Source: Bacteroidaceae bacterium (GTDB lineage Bacteria > Bacteroidota > Bacteroidia > Bacteroidales > Bacteroidaceae). From it: 64,000 bases of DNA. This document shows, piece after piece, positions 44,563-51,719 of the stretch (within the stretch, counting starts at the first letter, position 1; every line of letters begins with the position of its first letter). The notes beneath the pieces are model-generated. The model made no database searches, was not told where the DNA came from, and saw only the letters and a program-made list of their open reading frames with translations. The DNA is taken from positions 1 through 64,000 of the forward strand of contig JAEEGS010000033.1 in assembly GCA_016280445.1 (NCBI GenBank). The letters are read 5' to 3'. The translations under genes were made by a program, and so were the position numbers.

Positions 44563-45804
44563 ATGAGACAGCTATATATATTATTGGCATTGTTGGCTTT
44601 GGCTGTGTCTGGATATGCTCAACGTCAGCAAAAATGGAAGGCTCCCAAGCGGCCAAAACCTTTGAAGTGGGCGCCTCCTAAGCAAAAGGCTCCCGAAGTG
44701 ATAGACGTGTGGAGACCTTATTATTTCTCGGATAACTGGTTTGTCGATATGCAGGGAGGAATAAATTTTTCTTTGGCAGAGAACATGGCAGGGCATGGTC
44801 TTGACATTTGTCAGCCCAAAATAGACTTGGGGATTGGAAAGCAGTTCTCGAATGCGTGGAGCACTATGTTGACTATAGGTTTGGGCAAACAGAAGGGATG
44901 GGCTAGCAAGGAGTCTCTTGCTGCAAGTTCTCTGATGGAGTCTGGCAATTATAATTTCCAAGTGATTTCCTTGTATGTAGAAGAGGAATTCAGCATTGTT
45001 CGTCAGTTTTTGCCTTACAATGAACAGTGCAGATTTGACACTCAAATGTTTTTTGGCGCAGGAATGAACTACTCTTTTGACTTTGACGATAAAGTGGAAC
45101 GATGGAGTCGCTATGGATATCCTGTGGATGGGACTGATTATGTGAACTTTGCTCTTCGGGGTGGACTCCTGTTCCTGTATAAAGCAAGTGAAACGGCTGA
45201 TTTAGTGTTGAAGGGTAGCTACCATATGGTAAGAGACAACTACAATGGGGTGAAACACTCTACATCCTTTGCCTTTGATTCTTATGCGGACGTGATAGTG
45301 GGAGTTAGATTGCATTTGGCAGATCATTATGGAGATCATCGGTACTATAAAGTGCGTCGTTGGGAAGCCACATCACTACGGACGACAGAGCCTAAAGTCG
45401 CAGATTTGTTGGATGATGAGAAAGTGAAGGAGTACCAGGCTCGGGAGGCAACAGAACATGTGGTTTTCGGTGAATTGATGCAGACACATATCTCTTTCTA
45501 TATTGACCGTACTTTTGTGAATGATTATCAAATGGATAATATTCGTATTGTGGCGGACTTTCTACGTCGTCATCCGAATGTGAATCTCATTCTGAGAGGA
45601 TATTGTGGTGCATCCAGCAAAAGTGAGTCGCCTGACATGCATTTAGCAGAACGGCGTGTGGCTGCAGTCAAAAAGGCATTGGTTAAATATTATGACGTGA
45701 GTCCATCACGTTTGGAAATATGGTTTGATGAAACGGCAACGCCTCCTTTCCCTATGAAAGGTGAATGGATTGATGGTGTAGTTTTTCAGATGGTGGAGAA
45801 GTAG
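44563..45804 (+). CDS. Outer membrane protein with OmpA-like C-terminus
   Basis: The 413-residue protein has a signal peptide (MRQLYILLALLALAVSGYAQ), a beta-barrel-like body (FVDMQGGINFSLAENM, YADVIVGVRLHL), and a C-terminal OmpA-like domain (ISFYIDRTFVNDYQMDNIRI, NLILRGYCG, HLAERRVAAVKKALVKYYDV). The OmpA Asp that contacts peptidoglycan is not obvious (GYCGASS in place of GYADxxG), while the Arg pair is kept. It is related to the proteins at 47616 and 48912. Role in capsule export or anchoring is suggested only by position. Confidence 0.75.
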   Translation: MRQLYILLALLALAVSGYAQRQQKWKAPKRPKPLKWAPPKQKAPEVIDVWRPYYFSDNWFVDMQGGINFSLAENMAGHGLDICQPKIDLGIGKQFSNAWSTMLTIGLGKQKGWASKESLAASSLMESGNYNFQVISLYVEEEFSIVRQFLPYNEQCRFDTQMFFGAGMNYSFDFDDKVERWSRYGYPVDGTDYVNFALRGGLLFLYKASETADLVLKGSYHMVRDNYNGVKHSTSFAFDSYADVIVGVRLHLADHYGDHRYYKVRRWEATSLRTTEPKVADLLDDEKVKEYQAREATEHVVFGELMQTHISFYIDRTFVNDYQMDNIRIVADFLRRHPNVNLILRGYCGASSKSESPDMHLAERRVAAVKKALVKYYDVSPSRLEIWFDETATPPFPMKGEWIDGVVFQMVEK

Positions 45805-45918
45805 AAGTGCTTGAACCTAAAAAAGATGCATCAGTCGTATAAAAAGAGTGTCTATGAGGTCAAAAAGGCGTTTTTTTACAAGAAAAAGGTGCTATAAAAT
45901 ATGAAAGAGAGATTTTTC

Positions 45919-45951
45919 TTTGTCATATATGATTCGTTTTTAGTAATTTTG
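45919..45951 (+). promoter_or_regulatory. Internal promoter before the dehydratase gene
   Basis: TTTG (45919-45922), 21-nt spacer and TAATTTTG (45944-45951) form a very good Bacteroidota promoter. It would let the dehydratase and outer membrane protein genes be transcribed apart from the long capsule transcript. Confidence 0.75.
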
Positions 45952-45998
45952 CATCGTCAATGTTCAATTGATATGGTACACTTGACTTCCGATTAGCT

Positions 45999-47597
45999 AT
46001 GGCTGCAACAAAGAAGGGCTACATTCAAAAGTTTACTAGTTGGTATTTTTCCAGAGAGGCATTGCCTTTCTGGGCAATTAGTGTTTTGGATATGTTTATC
46101 ATTTTCGTGTCCATCTCGATGATGTATACATTGGTTTATGGTCCTGCGAAACTTGTTGGGAATGGAGCGACTGTGCTTTATACATTAATACTAGACTTGG
46201 TTTTTTATGGTATAGGTATGCGTGTGTTTCACACCTATGCGGATGTTTCAAAAATATTGGAATTTAAGGACTTGTCACGTACGGCATTCTCAACATTGTT
46301 GGGCTCCGTTTTGTGTGTGGCCTTCCGTTGGGCTGTTGATTTGTGCCCGTTTACTACTCAGATACCATACCGTGTGTTTGTGTTGACTTTCTTTAGTGCC
46401 ACGGCAGTTTTGTGGTTATGGCGTATTGTGGCAAGAAATTTTTCCGATTTGATCCGTAGCAATGTGCGTGAGGAGGTGGAATTGCTACCTCGCCAAGAGA
46501 TAGAGGTCAATATGGAGAAAATTGGTGATTTGCTTCGAGGAAAATGTGTACTTATCACTGGTGCTGCAGGAAGTATCGGAAGTGAAATGGTGCGACAGAT
46601 CGCAAGTTACAGCCCCAAACGATTGATTTTGATAGATCAGGCGGAAACTCCAATGCATGATGTTATGCTTGATGTTCGTAAGACTTGGAGTTTCCTGGAT
46701 GTCCTCTTTATAGTTTCTTCCATCACCAATAAGGAACTGATGGAGAGAATATTTGCCACGCACAAACCGAACTATGTGTTCCATGCTGCAGCATATAAAC
46801 ATGTCCCGATGATGGAGGGGAACCCGGGAGTGAGCATACAGAATAATGTGGTGGGAACTCGTGTTTTGGCGGATTTGTCGGTCAAATATGGTGTAACGAA
46901 ATTTGTGATGATTTCAACGGATAAGGCCGTCAATCCAACCAATGTGATGGGATGCTCGAAGCGTCTGTGTGAGATATATGTTCAGAGTTTGAATGCGCAT
47001 CTCCTAAAAGCGTCGAATATGGCAGAAACGAAAACACAATTTGTGACGACGAGATTCGGAAATGTGTTGGGTTCTAATGGTTCTGTTATCCCATTGTTTA
47101 AGAAACAGATAGAAGAGGGCGGTCCGGTTACGGTGACGCATCCTGACATTATCCGATTTTTCATGTTGATTCCAGAGGCTTGTGCATTGGTGCTTGAGGC
47201 TGGAACGATGGGAAATGGTGGTGAGATATTTGTTTTTGACATGGGGCAACCCGTGCGAATTGCAGATTTGGCAAAGAAGATGATTCAGAATAGTGGGCGA
47301 AGAGACGTGGCGATAAAGTATACAGGTTTACGTGGAGGAGAAAAATTGTATGAAGAGGTACTCTTCAAGGGTGAAGAGGAAGTTCCCACGGTGCATCCCA
47401 AGATTCATGTGGCGAAAGTGCGGCAATATGAATATGAAGATGTTTGTTCTCAATTAGATGAGTTGGAGGAATTGGCAAAGAGGGGAGATGATATGCAAAT
47501 TGTACGTAAAATGAAGATGATAGTTCCCGAGTTTAAGAGTAATAATTCCAAATATGAAAGCCTTGATCGTGAACTGGCAAATGGTAAGAATGAATGA
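45999..47597 (+). CDS. Membrane UDP-GlcNAc 4,6-dehydratase-like protein (FlaA1/CapD family)
   Basis: This 532-residue protein has about four N-terminal membrane segments (residues about 20-145) and a cytoplasmic SDR domain: VLITGAAGSIGSEMVRQIAS, VFHAAAYKHVPMMEGNPGVS, MISTDKAVNPTNVMGCSKR and RFGNVLGSNGSVIPLFKKQI. The K in TDKAVNPTNVMG fits the PglF/WbpM branch. It should convert UDP-GlcNAc to the 4-keto-6-deoxy intermediate used by the aminotransferase at 43381. It has its own promoter, so it may supply several glycans. Confidence 0.87.
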   Translation: MAATKKGYIQKFTSWYFSREALPFWAISVLDMFIIFVSISMMYTLVYGPAKLVGNGATVLYTLILDLVFYGIGMRVFHTYADVSKILEFKDLSRTAFSTLLGSVLCVAFRWAVDLCPFTTQIPYRVFVLTFFSATAVLWLWRIVARNFSDLIRSNVREEVELLPRQEIEVNMEKIGDLLRGKCVLITGAAGSIGSEMVRQIASYSPKRLILIDQAETPMHDVMLDVRKTWSFLDVLFIVSSITNKELMERIFATHKPNYVFHAAAYKHVPMMEGNPGVSIQNNVVGTRVLADLSVKYGVTKFVMISTDKAVNPTNVMGCSKRLCEIYVQSLNAHLLKASNMAETKTQFVTTRFGNVLGSNGSVIPLFKKQIEEGGPVTVTHPDIIRFFMLIPEACALVLEAGTMGNGGEIFVFDMGQPVRIADLAKKMIQNSGRRDVAIKYTGLRGGEKLYEEVLFKGEEEVPTVHPKIHVAKVRQYEYEDVCSQLDELEELAKRGDDMQIVRKMKMIVPEFKSNNSKYESLDRELANGKNE

Positions 47598-47615
47598 TAA
47601 TAGTAAATAATAGGT

Positions 47616-48863
47616 ATGGTAAAAAAAATTGCGGGCATGTTAGTCGCGATGTTGCTGGGCACGACATCGTTTGCCCAGGATCGTAGAGACTCCACCGTTA
47701 CTTTGTTTGAGGATTTGAATGTCCCTTTGGTGGAAAAAAAGCATGTGGCTAACACGAACTTTCAGGATAACTGGTATGTCAGTTTGTATGGTGGTGTCAC
47801 CTCAAACTGGGGTAGCGATTGTTCACATTCAGGTTTCTTCCGTCTGATGGGGCCTGCTGCTATGTTGGCTGTTGGAAAGGAAATTACGCCTATCAGTGGT
47901 GTTCGTTTCCAAATTAACTATGTAAGAAATACGGGTGTGACAGACAATCAGTTTGGTTCCTATACAGACATCGACCTTAACACTGTGACAGACTTCTCAT
48001 GGATGACTCACAATCGATATAAATGGAACTCTTATGGACTTAGTATTGATTACCTCTTGAACTTTACCAACTTGATTTTGGGTTTTCGTGAGCATCGCAA
48101 GTTCCATCTTCAGGGTGTTGTTGGTATAGGTGGTTCTGTCTCAAGAAATTATACGACAGAGCAGTATGCAAGGGCACAGCATATTGATAATAGCCATGAG
48201 AAGCAGTTGGAAAATGAGGATAAATACAATAATCGCCAACATTCTTTGATCTGTCTTCGTGCAGGTGTGGCAGGTACTTACTTGTTCGCTCGAAATTGGA
48301 ATTTGCATGTGGAGGCTGTGGGCAACCTTTTGGATAACTCCTACGATAGTAACCCGACTACAAAGAATACGTGGGATGGACATACCGATTTCTTAGTGGG
48401 TATAAGTTATCGCTTCAATAACACTGGTGGTCAGGCACCTGGATTCTATTATCCACGTCATGACATGAGTGAATACCGGAAGCGTATCACTGCTATTGAG
48501 AATTTGCGTTCACAGACCAGAAGACGTAGGGAAGAACTGGCCGCCATGACGGATACAATCGATGTGAATGCTCAGGTGATGTATACGCTGATTGCTTTTG
48601 ATGAAAATGATACAGCCATTGATCGTTTGCAGCAGACAAATATCTATACGACGGCTTATGCTTGGGCGAAAACCCCACGTAGTATCATTTATATCACAAA
48701 CAGTACTGGTGTTGATGACAAATTGTTCCGTAAGCGAGCTGAGGCTATTCGTGACATCCTGCTTGAGCGCTATGAAATCCCGGCCTCAAAGGTTTGGGTT
48801 GTTGCCAGTGAAAAGGACATAAAACCTGTCGGAGATTATATAGAATTGATTGTAAATGACTGA
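47616..48863 (+). CDS. Outer membrane barrel protein with degenerate OmpA-like end
   Basis: The 415-residue protein starts with a signal peptide (KKIAGMLVAMLLGTTSFAQD). The barrel-like body (DNWYVSLYGGVTSNWGSDC, FQINYVRNTGVTDN, DFLVGISYRFNN) parallels the neighbours at 44563 and 48912. The C-terminal region (SIIYITNSTGVDDKLFRKRA, then EAIRDILLERYEIPASKVWV) keeps the order of an OmpA domain, but the usual GY.D..G Asp site has become NSTGVDD. Possibly a divergent peptidoglycan-facing domain. Cotranscribed with the dehydratase. Confidence 0.68.
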   Translation: MVKKIAGMLVAMLLGTTSFAQDRRDSTVTLFEDLNVPLVEKKHVANTNFQDNWYVSLYGGVTSNWGSDCSHSGFFRLMGPAAMLAVGKEITPISGVRFQINYVRNTGVTDNQFGSYTDIDLNTVTDFSWMTHNRYKWNSYGLSIDYLLNFTNLILGFREHRKFHLQGVVGIGGSVSRNYTTEQYARAQHIDNSHEKQLENEDKYNNRQHSLICLRAGVAGTYLFARNWNLHVEAVGNLLDNSYDSNPTTKNTWDGHTDFLVGISYRFNNTGGQAPGFYYPRHDMSEYRKRITAIENLRSQTRRRREELAAMTDTIDVNAQVMYTLIAFDENDTAIDRLQQTNIYTTAYAWAKTPRSIIYITNSTGVDDKLFRKRAEAIRDILLERYEIPASKVWVVASEKDIKPVGDYIELIVND

Positions 48864-48911
48864 TGTTGTTATAAAGAAACAGAGGTAATATATATTGTTT
48901 ATTAGGATACA

Positions 48912-50240
48912 ATGAAGAAAGTTTATATATTCATGATGGTCATGCTGATAAGCGGTTCAGCATTTGGACAAGGCTATCAAGTGGTTGATTCACTTTCTAG
49001 TCGTACAAAGTTGGATCAAGATAGTTTGTACTATGATGACTGGGCTTATCTGGATGATTATCATTTCTGGGATAATATTTTTATTTCAGGACAAATAGGT
49101 GTGAGTCACTCCATGTCAGAAAATACCCGTTTCGGTAATTTCTTTGGCAATGAGCGCTTAAGTTTCAATATTGGTGTGGGAAAGTGGTTTTATCCATCGT
49201 TCGGATTGCGCATTACAGCTGGTCTGCATCCCCAGGTGGGTCGTTCAGAGTGGGAAATCAGTGAGGCATATCCAGAAACGTTTGGTAATTATACCTACAA
49301 TATGTTCTCTGGTTATGTTGACGGTCTCGTCAACCTAACGAATGTGGTTTTGAAGTATAAGGAAGACCGAATGTTCAATCTGGTTGCCCTCTTTGGTTTT
49401 GGCTACAATCACACATTTGGTTTTGACAAGGAGAAATGTGCTATCATGAGTGCCGGTCTGGATGCAAATCATAAACCTCGATATAATAATCCTGATGCAG
49501 GTGAAAGAGTCATTCATTATGATGTAGACACTCGTCCTGGTAACTATTTTGCGGCTCATGTTGGTTTGCAAGGTCGTTGGAAAGTTAGTGCTGCATGGGA
49601 TATTGTTGGTGAAGTGACCTTTAATGGTACGGACGATAAGTATAACGGTCATGAGTACGACCGTGTGTACGATACCTATTTTGATGTTTTGGTGGGTGCA
49701 CAGTTCCACTTCAAAGATTGCCATGGACGTCGCCGTTTCCACTATGTGAAGAACTTGAACTCTGCCGTGATTGAGCGTTTGGAGAGAATGAGAAGCGATG
49801 AGAACGAACGATTGGCAGAAGCGAACATGGCAGTGCCTGAAATCTTTGAAAAACTGAAATTCAATGAGGCTTTGCAGACCACTGTGTCTTTCTATGTAGA
49901 CCGCTATTATATTACCGACGCACAAAGGAAGAACGTGAAGAGTGTGGCAACCTTCCTTGCTACTCACCCTGATATCAATTTGGTTGTTACTGGATATGCA
50001 GACATCGAAACGGCTTACCCTGCATACAACCTTCGTCTTTCTCAGAAGCGTGCACAAGCTGTATATGACATGTTGGTGAATGAATTCCATGTTCCGACCA
50101 ACCGACTTCGTATTGATTATAAGGGTGACACCGTGCAACCGTATACTTCGGTGAATGAGTGGAACCGTGCCGTTATATTCTTCCTTGATCGTGATGGCGC
50201 TAAGAGTCAAGTTCTTGAATCAGAAACACCCAATGAATAA
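48912..50240 (+). CDS. OmpA-family outer membrane protein
   Basis: The 442-residue protein has a signal peptide (KVYIFMMVMLISGSAFGQ), an N-terminal barrel-like region (DNIFISGQIGVSHSMSEN, YFDVLVGAQFHFKDCHG) and a complete OmpA C-terminal domain (VSFYVDRYYITDAQRKNVKS, NLVVTGYADIETAYPAYNLR, LSQKRAQAVYDMLV). The Asp and Arg that bind diaminopimelate in peptidoglycan are present in YAD and QKRA. Third of the tandem barrel/OmpA paralogues and the best preserved. Confidence 0.8.
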   Translation: MKKVYIFMMVMLISGSAFGQGYQVVDSLSSRTKLDQDSLYYDDWAYLDDYHFWDNIFISGQIGVSHSMSENTRFGNFFGNERLSFNIGVGKWFYPSFGLRITAGLHPQVGRSEWEISEAYPETFGNYTYNMFSGYVDGLVNLTNVVLKYKEDRMFNLVALFGFGYNHTFGFDKEKCAIMSAGLDANHKPRYNNPDAGERVIHYDVDTRPGNYFAAHVGLQGRWKVSAAWDIVGEVTFNGTDDKYNGHEYDRVYDTYFDVLVGAQFHFKDCHGRRRFHYVKNLNSAVIERLERMRSDENERLAEANMAVPEIFEKLKFNEALQTTVSFYVDRYYITDAQRKNVKSVATFLATHPDINLVVTGYADIETAYPAYNLRLSQKRAQAVYDMLVNEFHVPTNRLRIDYKGDTVQPYTSVNEWNRAVIFFLDRDGAKSQVLESETPNE

Positions 50241-50241
50241 A

Positions 50242-51003
50242 ATGAAGAAAGTTTTATTTTTTGCATTAGTTATGATGACCTCAGTGTGCATGGTTGCACA
50301 GAATGAGGGTGATGTTGTTATTCCTGATGGCCAGACTTCCATCCCGGATTCTGCCTATTACAAGAGTATGGAAATGACTTCACTGACGCTGCCTGCATCA
50401 GTGGAGAGCATTGGAAACCACGTGATAGACCATTGTTTTAGGCTGGTGTACATCAATGTGGATGCTGCCAATCCGACTTTCAAGTCGGTGGGTGGAGTTG
50501 TCTACTCAAAAGATGGTAAGACACTGGTTTTGTGTCCTCCTGGTAAGACGGGCGAGTTTGTCATTCCGTCACAAGTGACAACTATTGCCCCTTATGCTTT
50601 CCGTACATGTAAGAAGTTGATGTCCATCGTCTTGCCTGAGGGTATCACGGAGATTCCCGACGGTGCTTTCATGGGTTGTTGGGGTCTTGAGAAGGTGAAT
50701 CTGCCACAAGGTCTGAAGCGCATTGGAAAACATGCTTTCGATGGCACCATTGTACAGAAGATGAATATGCCGACCACGATGGAGTTCATTGATGATGGGG
50801 CATTTGTCAATACAAGCCTTGTTGAGGTGAATCTTCGTGTCACAGAGCCGTTTGAGTTGGGCGAGAATGTTTTTGGCGAGATTCAAGTCACTCGCTTGAA
50901 CGTGCCCACGGCAGGTCTTCAGAACTTCAAGAAGCATCCCAAGTGGGGCAAGTTTGGCCGCATCACTCCAACTCATAGTTATTGGACGGTGAAACTGCCA
51001 TAA
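50242..51003 (+). CDS. BspA-like leucine-rich repeat secreted protein
   Basis: I start at ATG 50242 (253 residues) because a signal peptide follows (MKKVLFFALVMMTSVCMVAQ); an in-frame ATG at 50233 overlaps the previous stop. About five LRR_5 repeats of the BspA type are visible: SVESIGNHVIDHCFRLVYIN, TTIAPYAFRTCKKLMSIVLP, TEIPDGAFMGCWGLEKVNLP, KRIGKHAFDGTIVQKMNMP and EFIDDGAFVNTSLVEVNLR. BspA-like proteins often bind host or microbial surfaces. It ends the locus before a bidirectional terminator. Confidence 0.82.
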   Translation: MKKVLFFALVMMTSVCMVAQNEGDVVIPDGQTSIPDSAYYKSMEMTSLTLPASVESIGNHVIDHCFRLVYINVDAANPTFKSVGGVVYSKDGKTLVLCPPGKTGEFVIPSQVTTIAPYAFRTCKKLMSIVLPEGITEIPDGAFMGCWGLEKVNLPQGLKRIGKHAFDGTIVQKMNMPTTMEFIDDGAFVNTSLVEVNLRVTEPFELGENVFGEIQVTRLNVPTAGLQNFKKHPKWGKFGRITPTHSYWTVKLP

Positions 51004-51032
51004 AAGCACTCTTAACGATAGATTGTGATAAT

Positions 51033-51076
51033 AACGAAGGAGGGCAACCCGCATGAGTGGGTTGCCCTCCTTCGTT
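51033..51076. terminator. Bidirectional terminator, capsule locus and upxY
   Basis: A perfect 18-bp stem (AACGAAGGAGGGCAACCC / its complement, 8-nt loop) is flanked by T or A tracts on both sides and lies between the convergent LRR and upxY genes; the upxY stop codon overlaps its edge. Confidence 0.9.
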
Positions 51077-51626
51077 ATTTTATGACCCTAATATATTGTG
51101 GCTCAATATGTGTGCCCAGTGCACCAAGCATCTCAAAGTTGATGAGGAACATGCGTTTGGCACGGCCTTTGGCTTTCAAGAGAGTGCCTTCGTAGCCGTC
51201 AAACAGACCACCAACGATGCGTACCCTGTCGCCCTTGTGTAGTTCTACTTCCTCAGGATGGAAATAGGTGATGTCATTCTTCATTTTTGTGGATGAATCG
51301 ATGAATCGTTCCATCTCGCGTATTGGCACCTGCAGTATTTTATACTTGCCTTCCACTTTCTTGTAAGCGTAGGTAATGAACGTGTGGGTGTTGCGGATGT
51401 CGTTCAGTATGCGAAATGGGGCAAAGGCAAACAGGGTGTTGGGAATAAGGGGACGTTCCACGATGGTCTTTTTCCCGTGGATGGTCATGTCGTTCTGTAC
51501 CATAGGGCAGAACGTTCGTATTCTTCCCTTTTCCAGCACATTTAGAGCCTGGGTCTCCTTACGGCTGGCTTTCAGTACAAACCATTGAGGTTCCTCCACT
51601 ATTCGTTGTTCGGTTTTTCCTTCCAT
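51075..51626 (-). CDS. UpxY-like NusG-family capsule antiterminator
   Basis: ATG 51626 gives 183 residues (GTG at 51629 is also in frame). The N-terminal NusG-like domain (PQWFVLKASRKETQALNVLE, then FCPMVQND) and a C-terminal KOW motif (HKGDRVRIVGGLFDGYEGTL) mark the UpxY/LoaP class, which prevents early termination in long capsule operons by acting on the leader. Unlike in Bacteroides fragilis, where upxY opens the operon, this gene lies after the locus and in the opposite direction, with no UpxZ partner visible. The leader at 15854-16053 is its likely target. Confidence 0.85.
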   Translation of the reverse strand: MEGKTEQRIVEEPQWFVLKASRKETQALNVLEKGRIRTFCPMVQNDMTIHGKKTIVERPLIPNTLFAFAPFRILNDIRNTHTFITYAYKKVEGKYKILQVPIREMERFIDSSTKMKNDITYFHPEEVELHKGDRVRIVGGLFDGYEGTLLKAKGRAKRMFLINFEMLGALGTHIEPQYIRVIK

Positions 51627-51660
51627 CACTTCATTTACAGGCTAACCTGATATAAAAACG

Positions 51661-51703
51661 GTGCAAAGTTAGTGAAAAAAACAATTTTTCGCTAACTTTG
51701 CAC
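51661..51703. promoter_or_regulatory. Palindromic divergent promoter pair, upxY and GH106
   Basis: Two 19-bp arms matching at 18 positions surround a 5-nt loop. Each arm contains a TAACTTTG -7 box: minus strand at 51664-51671 for upxY, plus strand at 51693-51700 for GH106. The -33 region of each promoter falls on the -7 box of the other, so RNA polymerase probably cannot use both at once. Confidence 0.75.
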
Positions 51704-51719
51704 CATAAACCTATCCAAA

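Noticed and set aside
45805-45918. Terminator after the first barrel protein
   Set aside because: A/T-rich runs are present but no convincing stem could be found.
49335-50210. 291-codon reading frame on the minus strand
   Set aside because: Antisense to the OmpA-family gene, no domain or signal.
50155-50241. N-terminal extension of the LRR protein into the OmpA gene
   Set aside because: Overlaps the upstream gene by 86 bp and masks a clean signal peptide starting at 50242.
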